The notes below the pieces were generated by a model. The model saw only the letters and a program-made list of their open reading frames with translations, was not told the origin of the DNA and searched no databases. The translations under genes were made by a program, and so were the position numbers. A DNA stretch of 64,000 bases. Origin: Pseudomonas sp. RIT-PI-q. GTDB lineage: Bacteria > Pseudomonadota > Gammaproteobacteria > Pseudomonadales > Pseudomonadaceae. The stretch is from positions 61,200 through 125,199 of the forward strand of contig NZ_LHPC01000026.1 of the NCBI RefSeq assembly GCF_001297125.1, given 5' to 3'. Shown here piece after piece: positions 48,925 through 59,100 of the stretch; position 1 is the stretch's first letter, and the number at the start of each line of letters is the position of its first letter.

Positions 48925-49818
48925 ATGGCCAACGCTTTACCCGACCTGAAACTATTGCGCATCTTCGTCAGCGTGGTTCGCCATCAGGGGTTTGCCAATG
49001 CGCAGCAAGAGCTCAACCTCTCGACTTCGGCCATCAGCACCTACATGAGCCAGCTCGAAGCGGCGCTCGGCCTGGTGCTGTGCCATCGCGGTCGCGGCGG
49101 GTTCAGCCTGACCAGCAAGGGCGAGCTGTTCCATCAGGAAACCCTGCGCCTGCTCGGCGAGCTCGAAGGCTTCGAGCAATATGCGGCGGCATTGAAGGGC
49201 GAATTGCGCGGGACGCTGAACCTCGGCGTGATCGACTCCACCGTCAGCGACAAGGCCTTGCCCTTTGCCGAAGCCATCGGCGCCTACAGTCAGGAACACC
49301 CGGCGGTGCATTTGCACCTGTCGGTGATGAGCCCGTACGAACTGCAACTCGGCGTGCAGGACAACCGCCTCGACCTGGCCATCGGCGCGTTCTCCACGCG
49401 CATGAGCGGGCTGGTCTACATGCCGCTGTACCGTGAACAACACTGGTTGTATTGCAGCAGCCGGCACCCGCTGTTCACCGAGCGGCGCATCCCCGAGCAA
49501 GTCATCACTCAGCAACGCATGGTCGGTCGAGGCTACTGGAGCCAGGCCGAACTGGCCCGGCACGGCTTCAAACACAGCGCGGCGACCGTGGAAAGTATGG
49601 AGGCCCAACTGATTCTGGTGCTGTCCGGCGCCTACATCGGTTACCTGCCGGAGCACTACGCTCAGGCCTGGGCTGACAAGGGCGACTTGCGGGTTTTGCT
49701 GCCAGCGACGTTTGGTTATCAGGCACCGTTCTCGATGATCGTGCGCCGTGGCCGCAGCCGCGAGCCGCTGATCCAGACCTTCCGCGATTTGCTTAAAGCA
49801 CAACTCAATCAGGCTTGA
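48925..49818 (+). CDS. gbuR: LysR-family regulator GbuR
   Basis: The start at 48,925 follows TGGAGTGCCCC; 297 residues. The N-terminal helix-turn-helix reads LLRIFVSVVRHQGFANAQQE, LNLSTSAISTYMSQLEAALG, and the ligand domain contains RGTLNLGVIDSTVSDKALP and NRLDLAIGAFSTRMSGLVY. Being divergent from the guanidinobutyrase gene, it matches gbuR of P. aeruginosa, which activates gbuA in response to 4-guanidinobutyrate. The long palindrome in between may affect their expression. Confidence 0.88.
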   Translation: MANALPDLKLLRIFVSVVRHQGFANAQQELNLSTSAISTYMSQLEAALGLVLCHRGRGGFSLTSKGELFHQETLRLLGELEGFEQYAAALKGELRGTLNLGVIDSTVSDKALPFAEAIGAYSQEHPAVHLHLSVMSPYELQLGVQDNRLDLAIGAFSTRMSGLVYMPLYREQHWLYCSSRHPLFTERRIPEQVITQQRMVGRGYWSQAELARHGFKHSAATVESMEAQLILVLSGAYIGYLPEHYAQAWADKGDLRVLLPATFGYQAPFSMIVRRGRSREPLIQTFRDLLKAQLNQA

Positions 49819-49821
49819 TCG

Positions 49822-50418
49822 ATGTCCAGAATCCAGTGTTCCCGTTGCCTGCGCCCGCAAACGCATTGCCTGTGCCCGCTGATCCCGAGCCTCGACAGCC
49901 GCACCCGGGTGTTGCTGTTGCAGCATCCCAGCGAAGTGAACCATGCGCTGAACACCGCGCGGTTGGCGGCGTTGGGCTTGAACAATGCCGAGTTGATTGT
50001 GGGTGAGGAGTTTGAGGATTTGCCGGCGTTGTTGAATCAGCCGGGGTATCAGGCGCGGCTGCTGTTTCCGGGTGAGGAGGCGCAGCCTTTGCAGGCTTAC
50101 CGCGATACCGACGAACCGCTGTTGCTGGTGGTCCCGGATGGGACGTGGCGCAAGGCGCGCAAGATGCTGCACCTCAATCCGCTGCTGGCCGCGTTGCCCC
50201 GAGTGACATTAATTGATGGCGGCGTGTCGCGGTATCGCTTGCGCAAGGCGCCGGGGCCGGGGGCGTTGTCGACGGTGGAGGCGATTGTGCAGGCGTTGCA
50301 GATTCTTGAGGCACCGACTTCTTTCGAGCCTTTATTGAAGCCGTTCGAGGCGTTGATCGAGGGGCAGATTGCGGCGATGGGGGAGGAGGTTTTTCAGCGT
50401 AATCATGGGCCGAAATAG
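49822..50418 (+). CDS. DTW-domain tRNA-uridine aminocarboxypropyltransferase-type protein
   Basis: The 198-residue protein begins with a Cys cluster (CSRCLRPQTHCLCPLIP), then VLLLQHPSEVNHALNTARL, LLVVPDGTWRKARKM with the D-x-T-W motif that names the family, and SRYRLRKAPGPGALSTVEAI. The relative TapT (YfiP) of E. coli makes acp3U at position 47 of tRNA from SAM. Begins 3 bases after gbuR and may be read through from it. Confidence 0.85.
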   Translation: MSRIQCSRCLRPQTHCLCPLIPSLDSRTRVLLLQHPSEVNHALNTARLAALGLNNAELIVGEEFEDLPALLNQPGYQARLLFPGEEAQPLQAYRDTDEPLLLVVPDGTWRKARKMLHLNPLLAALPRVTLIDGGVSRYRLRKAPGPGALSTVEAIVQALQILEAPTSFEPLLKPFEALIEGQIAAMGEEVFQRNHGPK

Positions 50419-50435
50419 TGGTCGCCTGTGAGGGC

Positions 50436-50530
50436 CTCTTCGCGGGCAAGCCCGCTCCCACAGTGTTTCGCGGTGTGCATATTATCTGTCTACGACACGG
50501 ACCCTGTGGGAGCGGGCTTGCCCGCGATGG
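50436..50530. repeat. REP inverted repeat
   Basis: CGCGGGCAAGCCCGCTCCCACA on the left (about 50,441-50,462) and its inverse TGTGGGAGCGGGCTTGCCCGCG on the right (about 50,506-50,527) enclose 43 bases. It lies between converging genes. Confidence 0.88.
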
Positions 50531-50563
50531 CGGCGGATCAATCACCGCAGATTCAGGAGAAGA

Positions 50564-51931
50564 CTACCGCTCCCGCATCGCCTCAGTCCGCGCCTTCAAC
50601 ACTGGTTTGAGCAGATAATCCAACACACTTTTTTCCCCAGTAATGATATCCACCGTCGCCACCATCCCCGGAATGATCAGCAACGGTTTCACATCCCCGC
50701 CCAAGTGGTTCTTATCGGTCCGCACCTGAATCAGATAAAAGCTGTTGCCCTTGTCATCGGTAATCGTGTCCGCACCGATCAGCTCAAGCTTGGCACTCAA
50801 GCCCCCATAAATCGTGTAGTCGTAAGCGCTGAACTTGACCATCGCCTTCTGCCCCGGGTGCAGGAACGCCACGTCCTGCGGCCGGACCTTGGCTTCGATC
50901 AGCAGGTTGTCTTCCAGCGGCACGATTTCCACCATGTCGCTGCCCGGCTGGACTACGCCGCCGATGGTGTTGACCTTCAGCACCTTGATAATCCCGTGCA
51001 CCGGCGAGACCACGGTGGTGCGGGTCACGCGGTCGTCGATGGCGATGCTCGACGCCGTGATTTTCGACAGGTCGGTGCGTTTCTCGTTGAGTTCTTTCGC
51101 CGCGTCCGAGCGGAAGGATTGTTCCGACTCATCAATCTTGCTTTTGATCTCGTTGATCGCCGATTCGGCACGGGGAATCGCCAGGGTCGTGGCGTTCAGC
51201 GAGCCGCGAATCTCCACCGCGCTGCGTTTGAGCCGGAGGATTTCCACCGGCGAAACCGCCCCGGTGCCCACCAGCGGCGCCGACATGTTCATCTCTTGTT
51301 GCAACAGTGCCAGGCTGGAACTGTATTGGCCCTGTTTGGAGCGGAATTCCGCCAGTTCCTGGGTTTTTTGCCGAAGTTGTTCGCTCAGGGTGCGCTGCTC
51401 ACTGGCCAGTCGACGCTGGCGCTGTTCGTACAGCGAGCGTTCGTCTTCGGCCACTTGCGGTGCCTTGGCAATTACTTCCGGCGACAACTTGAACGGCCGG
51501 CCTTCCGCCTCGGCCGACAGCCGTTCCACCTGCGCGGTCAGCGCATAACGATCGGCCTCGCTTTCGCCCTTGTTCGACAGGAACCGCGTGTCGTCCAGGC
51601 GCAGCAACGTATCGCCCTTGTTCACCATTTGCCCTTCGCGAACGAAGATCTCGGTGACGATGCCGCCCTCGAGGTTCTGGATCACCTGGACCTTGCTCGA
51701 CGGAATCGCCTTGCCTTCGCCCATGGTGACTTCCTGCAGCACCGCGAACTTGGCCCAGACCACCGCGCTGATAATCAGCCCGGCCGCCAGCCACACGGTG
51801 ATCCGCGACCAGCGCGGCGAGTCTTGCAACGAGGCGCCGGCGGTTTCCGGCATGAATTCGCTTTCGGCGCTTTTGCTGAAACTGCCGAAGTAACCCCGGT
51901 CCTTTGAAGTGTCGGATGATGAACGGGCCAT
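50564..51931 (-). CDS. lapC: Type I secretion membrane-fusion protein (LapC-like)
   Basis: The 455-residue HlyD-family adaptor has a cytoplasmic N-terminus, one membrane helix (RITVWLAAGLIISAVVWAKF, about residues 42-62), a lipoyl-like motif (NLEGGIVTEIFVREGQMVNK), a long coiled coil, and a beta domain (VHGIIKVLKVNTIGGVVQPG). It links the ABC exporter to the TolC-type channel across the periplasm. It ends the lapE-lapB-lapC order, with 9 bases between it and the transporter gene. Its cargo is most likely the large adhesin encoded on the other side of lapE. Confidence 0.87.
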   Translation of the reverse strand: MARSSSDTSKDRGYFGSFSKSAESEFMPETAGASLQDSPRWSRITVWLAAGLIISAVVWAKFAVLQEVTMGEGKAIPSSKVQVIQNLEGGIVTEIFVREGQMVNKGDTLLRLDDTRFLSNKGESEADRYALTAQVERLSAEAEGRPFKLSPEVIAKAPQVAEDERSLYEQRQRRLASEQRTLSEQLRQKTQELAEFRSKQGQYSSSLALLQQEMNMSAPLVGTGAVSPVEILRLKRSAVEIRGSLNATTLAIPRAESAINEIKSKIDESEQSFRSDAAKELNEKRTDLSKITASSIAIDDRVTRTTVVSPVHGIIKVLKVNTIGGVVQPGSDMVEIVPLEDNLLIEAKVRPQDVAFLHPGQKAMVKFSAYDYTIYGGLSAKLELIGADTITDDKGNSFYLIQVRTDKNHLGGDVKPLLIIPGMVATVDIITGEKSVLDYLLKPVLKARTEAMRER

Positions 51932-51940
51932 GGCTAGCTC

Positions 51941-54133
51941 CTAGACAGCCGCAGAGCCGACACGGCCCTTGCGCAGTGCATCGATGACCGCTTCTTTCGG
52001 ACCGTCGGCGACGATCCGTCCGTTGTCCAGCACCAGCAGCCGGTCCACCAGGCTGAGCATCGAGGTGCGGTGGGTGACCAGCAGCAGGGTTTTGCCCTGG
52101 ACCCAGCCGTGGAGTTTTTGCCGCAGGACGTCTTCGCTGCTGTTGTCCATGGCGCTGGTGGGTTCGTCGAGCAGCATGATCGGCGGATCGAGCAACAACG
52201 CCCGAGCCAGCAATACTGCCTGGCGTTGGCCGCCGGAGAGCAGTTGCCCGCGCTCACCCACCGGGCGGTCGAAGCCTTGCGGATGCTGACGAGCCAGCTC
52301 GGTAACGCCGGTCAGTTCCGCGACTTCGAGCATCCGTGAATCGCTGATGTAGCGTGCGCCGAGGGTCAGGTTGTCGCGCAGGCTGCCGGCCAGCAGCGGC
52401 AGGTCGTGAGCGACGTAGCCGATCTGCTGGCGCAGGTCGGCGACGTCCAGTTGCCGCAGGTCCAGGCCGTCGAGCAGCAGTTGACCTTCTTCCGGTGCAT
52501 AGAACCCCATTACCAGCCGCGCCAGGGTGCTTTTACCCGAGCCGCTGCGGCCGATGATGCCGATCCGTTCGCCCGGTTTCACACTGAAACTGACGTTGGC
52601 CAGCGCCGGAGCATTCTGGCCGTTGTAGTGGAAAGTCACGCCTGCGACGTCCAGTGCGCCTTGCAGTTGCGTGCGTTCCAGCGGCCGCTGTTTGGCGTCG
52701 CGTTCCTGCGGCAAGGACATCAGCGCGTCGGTGCTTTTCATGGTCAGTTGCGCTTGCTGGTAGCGCGTGATCAAACCAGCGATCTGCCCCAGCGGCGCGA
52801 GTACGCGGCTGCCGAGCATGTAGGTCGCCACCAGCGCACCGACGCTGAGGTTGCCGGCGATGATGCTGTAGACCCCGGCGACGATGGTCGCCATGCCGGA
52901 AAATTGCTGGATGAACAGCGTGCCGTTGGTGGCCAGTGCCGAGAGGTTGCGCGCGTGGCTGTCGAGGCGGGTGAGGGCGCCGTGGGTACTTTCCCATTTG
53001 TGCTGGCGTTCGCTTTCGGCGCTGCAGGCCTTGAGGGTTTCCAGGCCGCCGAGGGTTTCGATCAGCAGCGCCTGGCGTTCGGCGCCGAGGCTCAGGCTTT
53101 TCTGCACGGTGTCGCGCAGACGGACCTGAATGATCATGGCGAAGATGATGGTGATCGGAAACGCCAGCAACGGAATCACCACCAGCCAGCCGCCGAGCAG
53201 GCCGATCACCACCAGCATCAGCACGGCGAAGGGCAGGTCGATCAGGCTGGTCAGGGTCACGGCGGTGAGGAAGTCGCGCAGGCCCTGAAAGTCATGGATG
53301 CTCTGGGCAAAACCGCCGATGGTGGCTGGCCGCGCTTTCATCGCCATGCCGGTGATGCGTTCGAACAGCGTGGCAGACAGGATCACATCGGTTTTCTTCC
53401 CGGCGGTGTCCAGCAAGTGCGCGCGCACCACGCGCAGCACCAGTTCGAAACCGGTGCCGATCAACAAGCCGATCGACAATACCCACAAGGTCGACGTGGC
53501 CTGGTTGGGCACCACGCGCTCGTAAGTCTGCATGACGAACAAGGGCACCATCAGCCCCAGCAGGTTGATCAGGAAACTGGCGAGGATCGCATCGCTGTAC
53601 AGCCATTTCGACAGCTTCAGGGTGTCGCGGAACCACGCTTCCACGCGCGGCACCAGGGGCGAGCGCAGGTCTTCGAGTTCGTGGCGCGGCCGGGCGAATA
53701 ACGCCTGGCCGCTGTAGTTTTCAGCCAGTTCTTCACGGCTGACCCACTGTTCACCGCCATCGGCCTCGCTGGGCAGAATCAGCAAGCGACCGTCCTCGCC
53801 GTAGCGCCGCAGAATCGCGGTGCGGCCGTTGTTGAGGATCAGCATCACGGGCAGGTTGAGCGCGGAGATATCCGCCAGTTCACGACGCAGCACACGCGCC
53901 TGCAAACTGGCCCGGGCCGCTGCACGCGGCAGCAGGTCCAGGCTCATGCGTTGGTGTGCCATTGGCAGCCCGGCACTCAGGCTGGCGCGACTGACCGTCG
54001 CGCCATGAAGTTTGCAGAGAATCAACAGACCGTCCAGGAGCGGGTCATCGAAGCTCAGGCGCGGATCGACACCGGTGTTGCCGGGTTCCATGCTGGTCAC
54101 ATTGATCGCTCCAGTTGGCATAGGTATCGACAT
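51941..54133 (-). CDS. lapB: Type I secretion ABC transporter (LapB-like)
   Basis: The 730-residue protein has an N-terminal C39-like domain that lacks the catalytic Cys (DGLLILCKLHGATVSRASLS), so it docks rather than cleaves its cargo. Six membrane helices follow (LASFLINLLGLMVPLFVMQT and others), then the nucleotide-binding domain with GRSGSGKST (Walker A), LLSGGQRQA (signature) and IMLLDEPTSAMD (Walker B). This is the LapB layout for large RTX adhesins. It uses ATP to export the adhesin through LapC and LapE. Confidence 0.9.
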   Translation of the reverse strand: MSIPMPTGAINVTSMEPGNTGVDPRLSFDDPLLDGLLILCKLHGATVSRASLSAGLPMAHQRMSLDLLPRAAARASLQARVLRRELADISALNLPVMLILNNGRTAILRRYGEDGRLLILPSEADGGEQWVSREELAENYSGQALFARPRHELEDLRSPLVPRVEAWFRDTLKLSKWLYSDAILASFLINLLGLMVPLFVMQTYERVVPNQATSTLWVLSIGLLIGTGFELVLRVVRAHLLDTAGKKTDVILSATLFERITGMAMKARPATIGGFAQSIHDFQGLRDFLTAVTLTSLIDLPFAVLMLVVIGLLGGWLVVIPLLAFPITIIFAMIIQVRLRDTVQKSLSLGAERQALLIETLGGLETLKACSAESERQHKWESTHGALTRLDSHARNLSALATNGTLFIQQFSGMATIVAGVYSIIAGNLSVGALVATYMLGSRVLAPLGQIAGLITRYQQAQLTMKSTDALMSLPQERDAKQRPLERTQLQGALDVAGVTFHYNGQNAPALANVSFSVKPGERIGIIGRSGSGKSTLARLVMGFYAPEEGQLLLDGLDLRQLDVADLRQQIGYVAHDLPLLAGSLRDNLTLGARYISDSRMLEVAELTGVTELARQHPQGFDRPVGERGQLLSGGQRQAVLLARALLLDPPIMLLDEPTSAMDNSSEDVLRQKLHGWVQGKTLLLVTHRTSMLSLVDRLLVLDNGRIVADGPKEAVIDALRKGRVGSAAV

Positions 54134-54140
54134 ATCTCCC

Positions 54141-54224
54141 TGTAGGAGCTGCCAAAGGCTGCGATCTTTTGACTTTGCTTTTAAAAATCAAGATCAAAAG
54201 ATCGCAGCCTTCGGCAGCTCCTGC
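54141..54224. repeat. REP inverted repeat between lapE and lapB
   Basis: TGTAGGAGCTGCCAAAGGCT and GCGATCTTTTGA on the left are matched inverted on the right (TCAAAAGATCGCAGCC...GGCAGCTCCTGC) around a short AT-rich loop. It lies inside the operon and can lower downstream lapB-lapC expression or protect lapE message. Confidence 0.8.
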
Positions 54225-54228
54225 TGGA

Positions 54229-55587
54229 TTACCTCAGTTCAGGCAGACGGGCTTCGTTTTTCACTTCGCTCTGGGCGATCGCATCGGCGGGCAGCACCAC
54301 CCGTTGCTTGCTCAACAACTGACCCATGTTCGCCAGCACGCGGTACATCGAGTATTCCTCGGTGTAGCGCACTTCGGTGTAGCGGCGGTTGGCGTTGTAG
54401 AGCTCGTTTTCACTGTCCAGCAAGTCGAGCAGGGTGCGTTGGCCGAGGCCGAACTGGTCCTGATACGCCACACGCACGCGGCGGCTGGTGTCAGCGTATT
54501 CGCGGGCGGTCGGGGTTTGTTTCTTCGCGTTGACCATGGCGTTCCAGGCCAGGTGAATGTTCTCGTTGAGCTGGCGCAGGGCGTTGTTGCGGATGTCCAT
54601 CGCCTGATTGATCTTGTGCGCGTCGGACTGCAGGCGCGCCTTGTCGCTGCCGCCGCGGAACAGGTTGTAGTTCATCACGATGCCGACCCGCCACTCGTTG
54701 TCGTGACCTTCCTCACCCTGCACGTTGTTGTTCGCGCCCACCGCTGCTTCGGCGTCGAAGCGTGGGTAGAACGGCGACTTGGCGACTTCGTACTGGCTCT
54801 CGGCCGATTGCACGTCGGCCTGGGCGGATTTCAGGTACGGGTTGTTTTCCACCATGCTCTGCTGTGCTTCCGGCAGGGAGGTGGGCAGTTCGCCACGAAT
54901 CGACGGCGGTGCTTCGAGTTCATCGGGCAGGCGCCCGACCACGGCGTAGAAGTTCGACTCGGCATCGGCGAGATCGACTTCAGCAGTGTCGAGGTTGTTT
55001 TGCGCCAGTGCCCGGCGCGCGGTGGACTGGTCGGAGTCGGCGTTACTGCCGATCCCGCGCTGCGTACGCAAACCGATCTGGTCATTGACCCGCAGGTGAG
55101 CTTGCAGGTTGTTGGTGGCCAGGGTCACCAGCTCGCGGCGCTTGAGCACTTCGAGGTAAACCTCGGTGGTGCGCAAGGCCAGATCCTGAGCGGTGCCTTG
55201 AGCGTAATAGGCCCGGGAGTTGACCACGCCTTTGGTGCGTTCAACTTCGTTGGCGGTGTTGAAACCATCGAAGAGCATCTGCCGCAGACGCAATTCCGAT
55301 TGGGTGTAGGTGAGGATTTCGGTGTGGTGATTGCCGAACGCCCGGGTGTTGGTGTTATCGCTGTACCCGCGCCCGTAGGCGGCATTCAGATCAACCGATG
55401 GATAAAAGCCCCCTTTGGCGACTTTCACGTCTTCATCGGCCGACAGACGGCTGTCCACACGCGACGCCAGCTCCGGGTGGGTCGCGATGGTGCTCTGGAT
55501 CGCTTCGGTCAATGACATGGCTTGAGCGTGAGACGTGAAGGCCATAGCCAACAGAATTGCGCTGCAAAGAGGGGTTAAGGCGCGCAT
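54229..55587 (-). CDS. lapE: TolC-family outer-membrane channel (LapE-like)
   Basis: The 452-residue protein has a signal peptide (MRALTPLCSAILLAMAFTSH...AQA) and the two repeated helical-barrel halves of TolC proteins (MSLTEAIQSTIATHPELASR; EVDLADAESNFYAVVGRLPD; YRVLANMGQLLSKQRVVLP). AGGGAGATG precedes the start. It is the outer-membrane part of the type I system and, in Lap-type systems, holds the N-terminal plug of the adhesin. Its promoter is divergent from the adhesin gene. Confidence 0.88.
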   Translation of the reverse strand: MRALTPLCSAILLAMAFTSHAQAMSLTEAIQSTIATHPELASRVDSRLSADEDVKVAKGGFYPSVDLNAAYGRGYSDNTNTRAFGNHHTEILTYTQSELRLRQMLFDGFNTANEVERTKGVVNSRAYYAQGTAQDLALRTTEVYLEVLKRRELVTLATNNLQAHLRVNDQIGLRTQRGIGSNADSDQSTARRALAQNNLDTAEVDLADAESNFYAVVGRLPDELEAPPSIRGELPTSLPEAQQSMVENNPYLKSAQADVQSAESQYEVAKSPFYPRFDAEAAVGANNNVQGEEGHDNEWRVGIVMNYNLFRGGSDKARLQSDAHKINQAMDIRNNALRQLNENIHLAWNAMVNAKKQTPTAREYADTSRRVRVAYQDQFGLGQRTLLDLLDSENELYNANRRYTEVRYTEEYSMYRVLANMGQLLSKQRVVLPADAIAQSEVKNEARLPELR

Positions 55588-56179
55588 GGATACATCTCCC
55601 TGAAGTCCTGATGGTGCTTATCAGTCGCCAAATATTTGACGGCATTTATAGGTAAAAGCGTTTCATGCTTGTAACAACAGAGCTAAGAACATTCTAGAGA
55701 GAACCTAAGAACTGTTTTTCATAATGCCTATGCCGAAAAAAACTTATGCGCTCTGCAAAATCCAGCACATTGTTCAATGCGAAAGCCCTTGATTTATGAG
55801 CTTTAGGGAGCTCATTTCGGACTTGAGGAATGTTTCATTCACTTGGCGACATAGGGCGGAGAAGTGCTGGAGGGGAGGGAAGCGGAACAGTCTGATGGCG
55901 ACGGTTTTTTGTCACTGGTTAGGATCAGGGCTGTTACGCAGCGCTCACAGGGCAGTCGTTTTCGAAGTGGATCCCGATGCTATTGATTGCATAGGGTTTT
56001 ATCCCGAACCGGACACGTCGCCCACGAGCGACACGCTTGGCGAGAACGTCGCCGGGGCAGCGGCTTACTTCAGGTAACCGCTCCCCGGCAGACGATCCGC
56101 CATTGAACCCGCTTCAACCATGAGCACGTTCTTCGCACAAACAGGGTGCCGACAGCGGTTGGCAGCGGAGGAAATGCAC
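55588..56179. promoter_or_regulatory. Divergent promoter region of lapE and the adhesin gene
   Basis: The 592 bases between the two divergent genes are AT-rich at 55,600-55,800, suiting two promoters. A 93-codon frame at 55,796 has poor protein-like composition and is not supported. GCGGAGGAAATGCAC before 56,180 is the adhesin ribosome site. No clear operator could be picked out by eye. Confidence 0.5.
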
Positions 56180-59100
56180 ATGGCTACGCTCATCGGTATC
56201 GTTAGTAAGGTCATTGGTCAGGTGTTCGCCCAAGCAAGCGACGGCACCCGGCGTGCTTTGGTCGAGGGGGACCGGTTGTTCGCCGGCGATCAACTGGTCA
56301 CCGGGGCCGAAGGCGCGGTGGCGGTGCATTTGCAAAATGGCCAGGAACTGACGCTCGGGCGTGGCAGCAGCCTGCAAATGACCTCCCAGTTGCTCGCGCA
56401 TCAGGCGCCCCATGTGGACACCGCCGAAGCGGTGACGCCGACTCAGGCGCAGCTGACTGATGTCGAGCAACTGCAAAAAGCCATCGCGGCGGGGGACGAC
56501 CCGACCCAACCAGGTGAAGCCACCGCGGCCGGCCCGACGTCGACCGGGGCGCCCGGTACTGCGGGTGGCGGGCACAGTTTCGTGATGCTCGAAGAAGTGG
56601 GGGGGCACGTCGATCCGACCATCGGCTTCCCTACTGCAGGCTTCAATGGTATTCCCGAATTCCCCCTGGAGCGTCTGGCCGGTGATCCCGATAACGGCGA
56701 TGACGCTATCGTTGCGCCTGTGGCACCGGTTGTCCCGAACAACCCGGTCACCCTCACCGGGCTTTCAGTGGCCGGAGGTGAGCTGACCCTCAACGAAGCC
56801 AACCTGGCCAACGGTTCGGCAAGCAACCCCGGTGCACTGACCCAGAACAGCACGTTCACCGTGTCTGCACCTGATGGACTGACCAGCCTGAGTATCGGCG
56901 GGATCAACGTGATCAGCGGCGGCGTGGCCGTCGGTTTCCCGCAATCGATCACCACTCAATTGGGCAACACCCTGACCGTCACCGGCTACAACCCGGCCAC
57001 GGGTGTGGTGAGTTACAGCTACACCCTCAACGGCAACGAAACCCATTCGGCCGGTGACGGCATCAACAACCTCAGCGAACAGTTCACGGTGGTTGCCGGT
57101 GATTCCAACGGCGATACGGCCACTGGCACACTGGACGTCAACATTACCGACGATGTGCCCAAGGCGGTCGACGACAGCAACGCCCATACCGCCTCGGAAA
57201 CCCTGGTGACCCTGACCGGCAGCGTGCTGCCCAACGACACCCAGGGCGCAGACCGCATTCCCACCGGTCCTGACAGCGGGCCGATTATCGGCGGCACCTT
57301 CACCGGGACATACGGCACCCTGGTGCTCAATCCCAACGGCACGTACACCTACACCCTGAACACCAACGACGCCGACTTCAAAGCCTTGCACGGTGGCGGC
57401 AGCGGCACCGAAACCTTCACCTACACCCTGACCGATGCCGACGGCGACACCAGCACCGCAAACCTGGTGCTGAACATCCATAACAACGACGACCCGGTCA
57501 CGATTGGCGGCCTTAACGCCGAAGGTGGCGAACTCACCGTCTACGAAAAAAACCTCAGTGACGGCAGTGCACCGGACGCCAGCGCGCTGACCCAAAGCGG
57601 CACCTTCACCATCACCGCCCTCGACGGCGTGCAAACCCTCAGCGTCGGCGGCATCAACGTGGTAGTCGGCGGCGTGAGCGCGGGTTTCCCGCAATCGGTC
57701 GTCACGCCGTTGGGCAGCACCCTGACCATCACCGGGTATGACAGCGCGACCGGCGTGGTCAGTTACAGCTACACCCTGGCGGACAACGAAGCGCATCCGA
57801 CCGCCAACGGCGCCAACGGCATTTCCGAGCAATTTGCCGTGGTCGTGGTCGACGACAACGGCACCACAGCCAATGGCAATCTGGACGTCAACATCATCGA
57901 CGACCTGCCTAAAGGCGTGGATGACAGCAACACCCACACCGCCTCGGAAACCTTGCTCACACTCAACGGCAATGTGTTGACCAATGATGTGCAAGGGGCT
58001 GATCGCGTGACCACTGGCGAGAATGCCGGCCCGATCACCCCCGGCACTTTCACCGGGACATACGGCACCCTGGTGCTTAACGCCAACGGCACCTACACCT
58101 ACACCCTGAACACCAGCGACGCCGATTTCAAAGCGCTGCACGGCAATGGCAACGGCACGGAAAATTTCGTCTACACCATCACCGATTCGGATGGCGATAC
58201 CAGCACCGCCACCCTGGTGCTGAACATCCACAACAACGACGACCCGGTCACCATCGGCGGCCTCAACGCCGAGGGCGGCGAGCTGACCGTCTATGAGAAA
58301 AACCTCAGTGACGGCAGTGCACCGGACGCCACCGCGCTGACTCAAAGCGGCACCTTTACCATCACCGCCCTCGACGGCGTGCAAACCCTCAGCGTCGGCG
58401 GCATCAACGTGGTAGTCGGCGGCGTGAGCGCGGGTTTCCCGCAATCGGTCGTCACGCCGTTGGGCAGCACCCTGACCATCACCGGGTATGACAGCGCGAC
58501 CGGCGTGGTCAGTTACAGCTACACCCTGGCGGACAACGAAGCGCATCCGACCGCCAACGGCGCCAACGGCATTTCCGAGCAATTTGCCGTGGTCGTGGTC
58601 GACGACAACGGCACCACAGCCAATGGCAATCTGGACGTCAACATCATCGACGACCTGCCTAAAGGCGTGGATGACAGCAACACCCACACCGCCTCGGAAA
58701 CCTTGCTCACACTCAACGGCAATGTGTTGACCAATGATGTGCAAGGGGCTGATCGCGTGACCACTGGCGAGAATGCCGGCCCGATCACCCCCGGCACTTT
58801 CACCGGGACATACGGCACCCTGGTGCTTAACGCCAACGGCACCTACACCTACACCCTGAACACCAGCGATGCCGATTTCAAAGCGCTGCACGGCAATGGC
58901 AACGGCACCGAGAACTTCGTCTACACCATCACCGATTCGGACGGCGACACCAGCACCGCCACCCTGGTGCTGAACATCCACAACAACGACGACCCGGTCA
59001 CCCTCGGTGGTCTCGATGTCTATGGCGGCGAGCTGACCGTCTACGAGAAAAACCTCAGCGATGGCACCAGCCCCGACGCACCGGCACTGACCCAAAGCGG

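Noticed and set aside
55796..56077. 93-codon frame upstream of the adhesin
   Set aside because: Poor composition, no ribosome site, and it overlaps the expected promoter region.
57490..58989. Possible assembly duplication of the 750-bp adhesin repeat
   Set aside because: A few base differences separate the two units and diverged relatives flank them, which fits true tandem duplication. Long reads would settle it.
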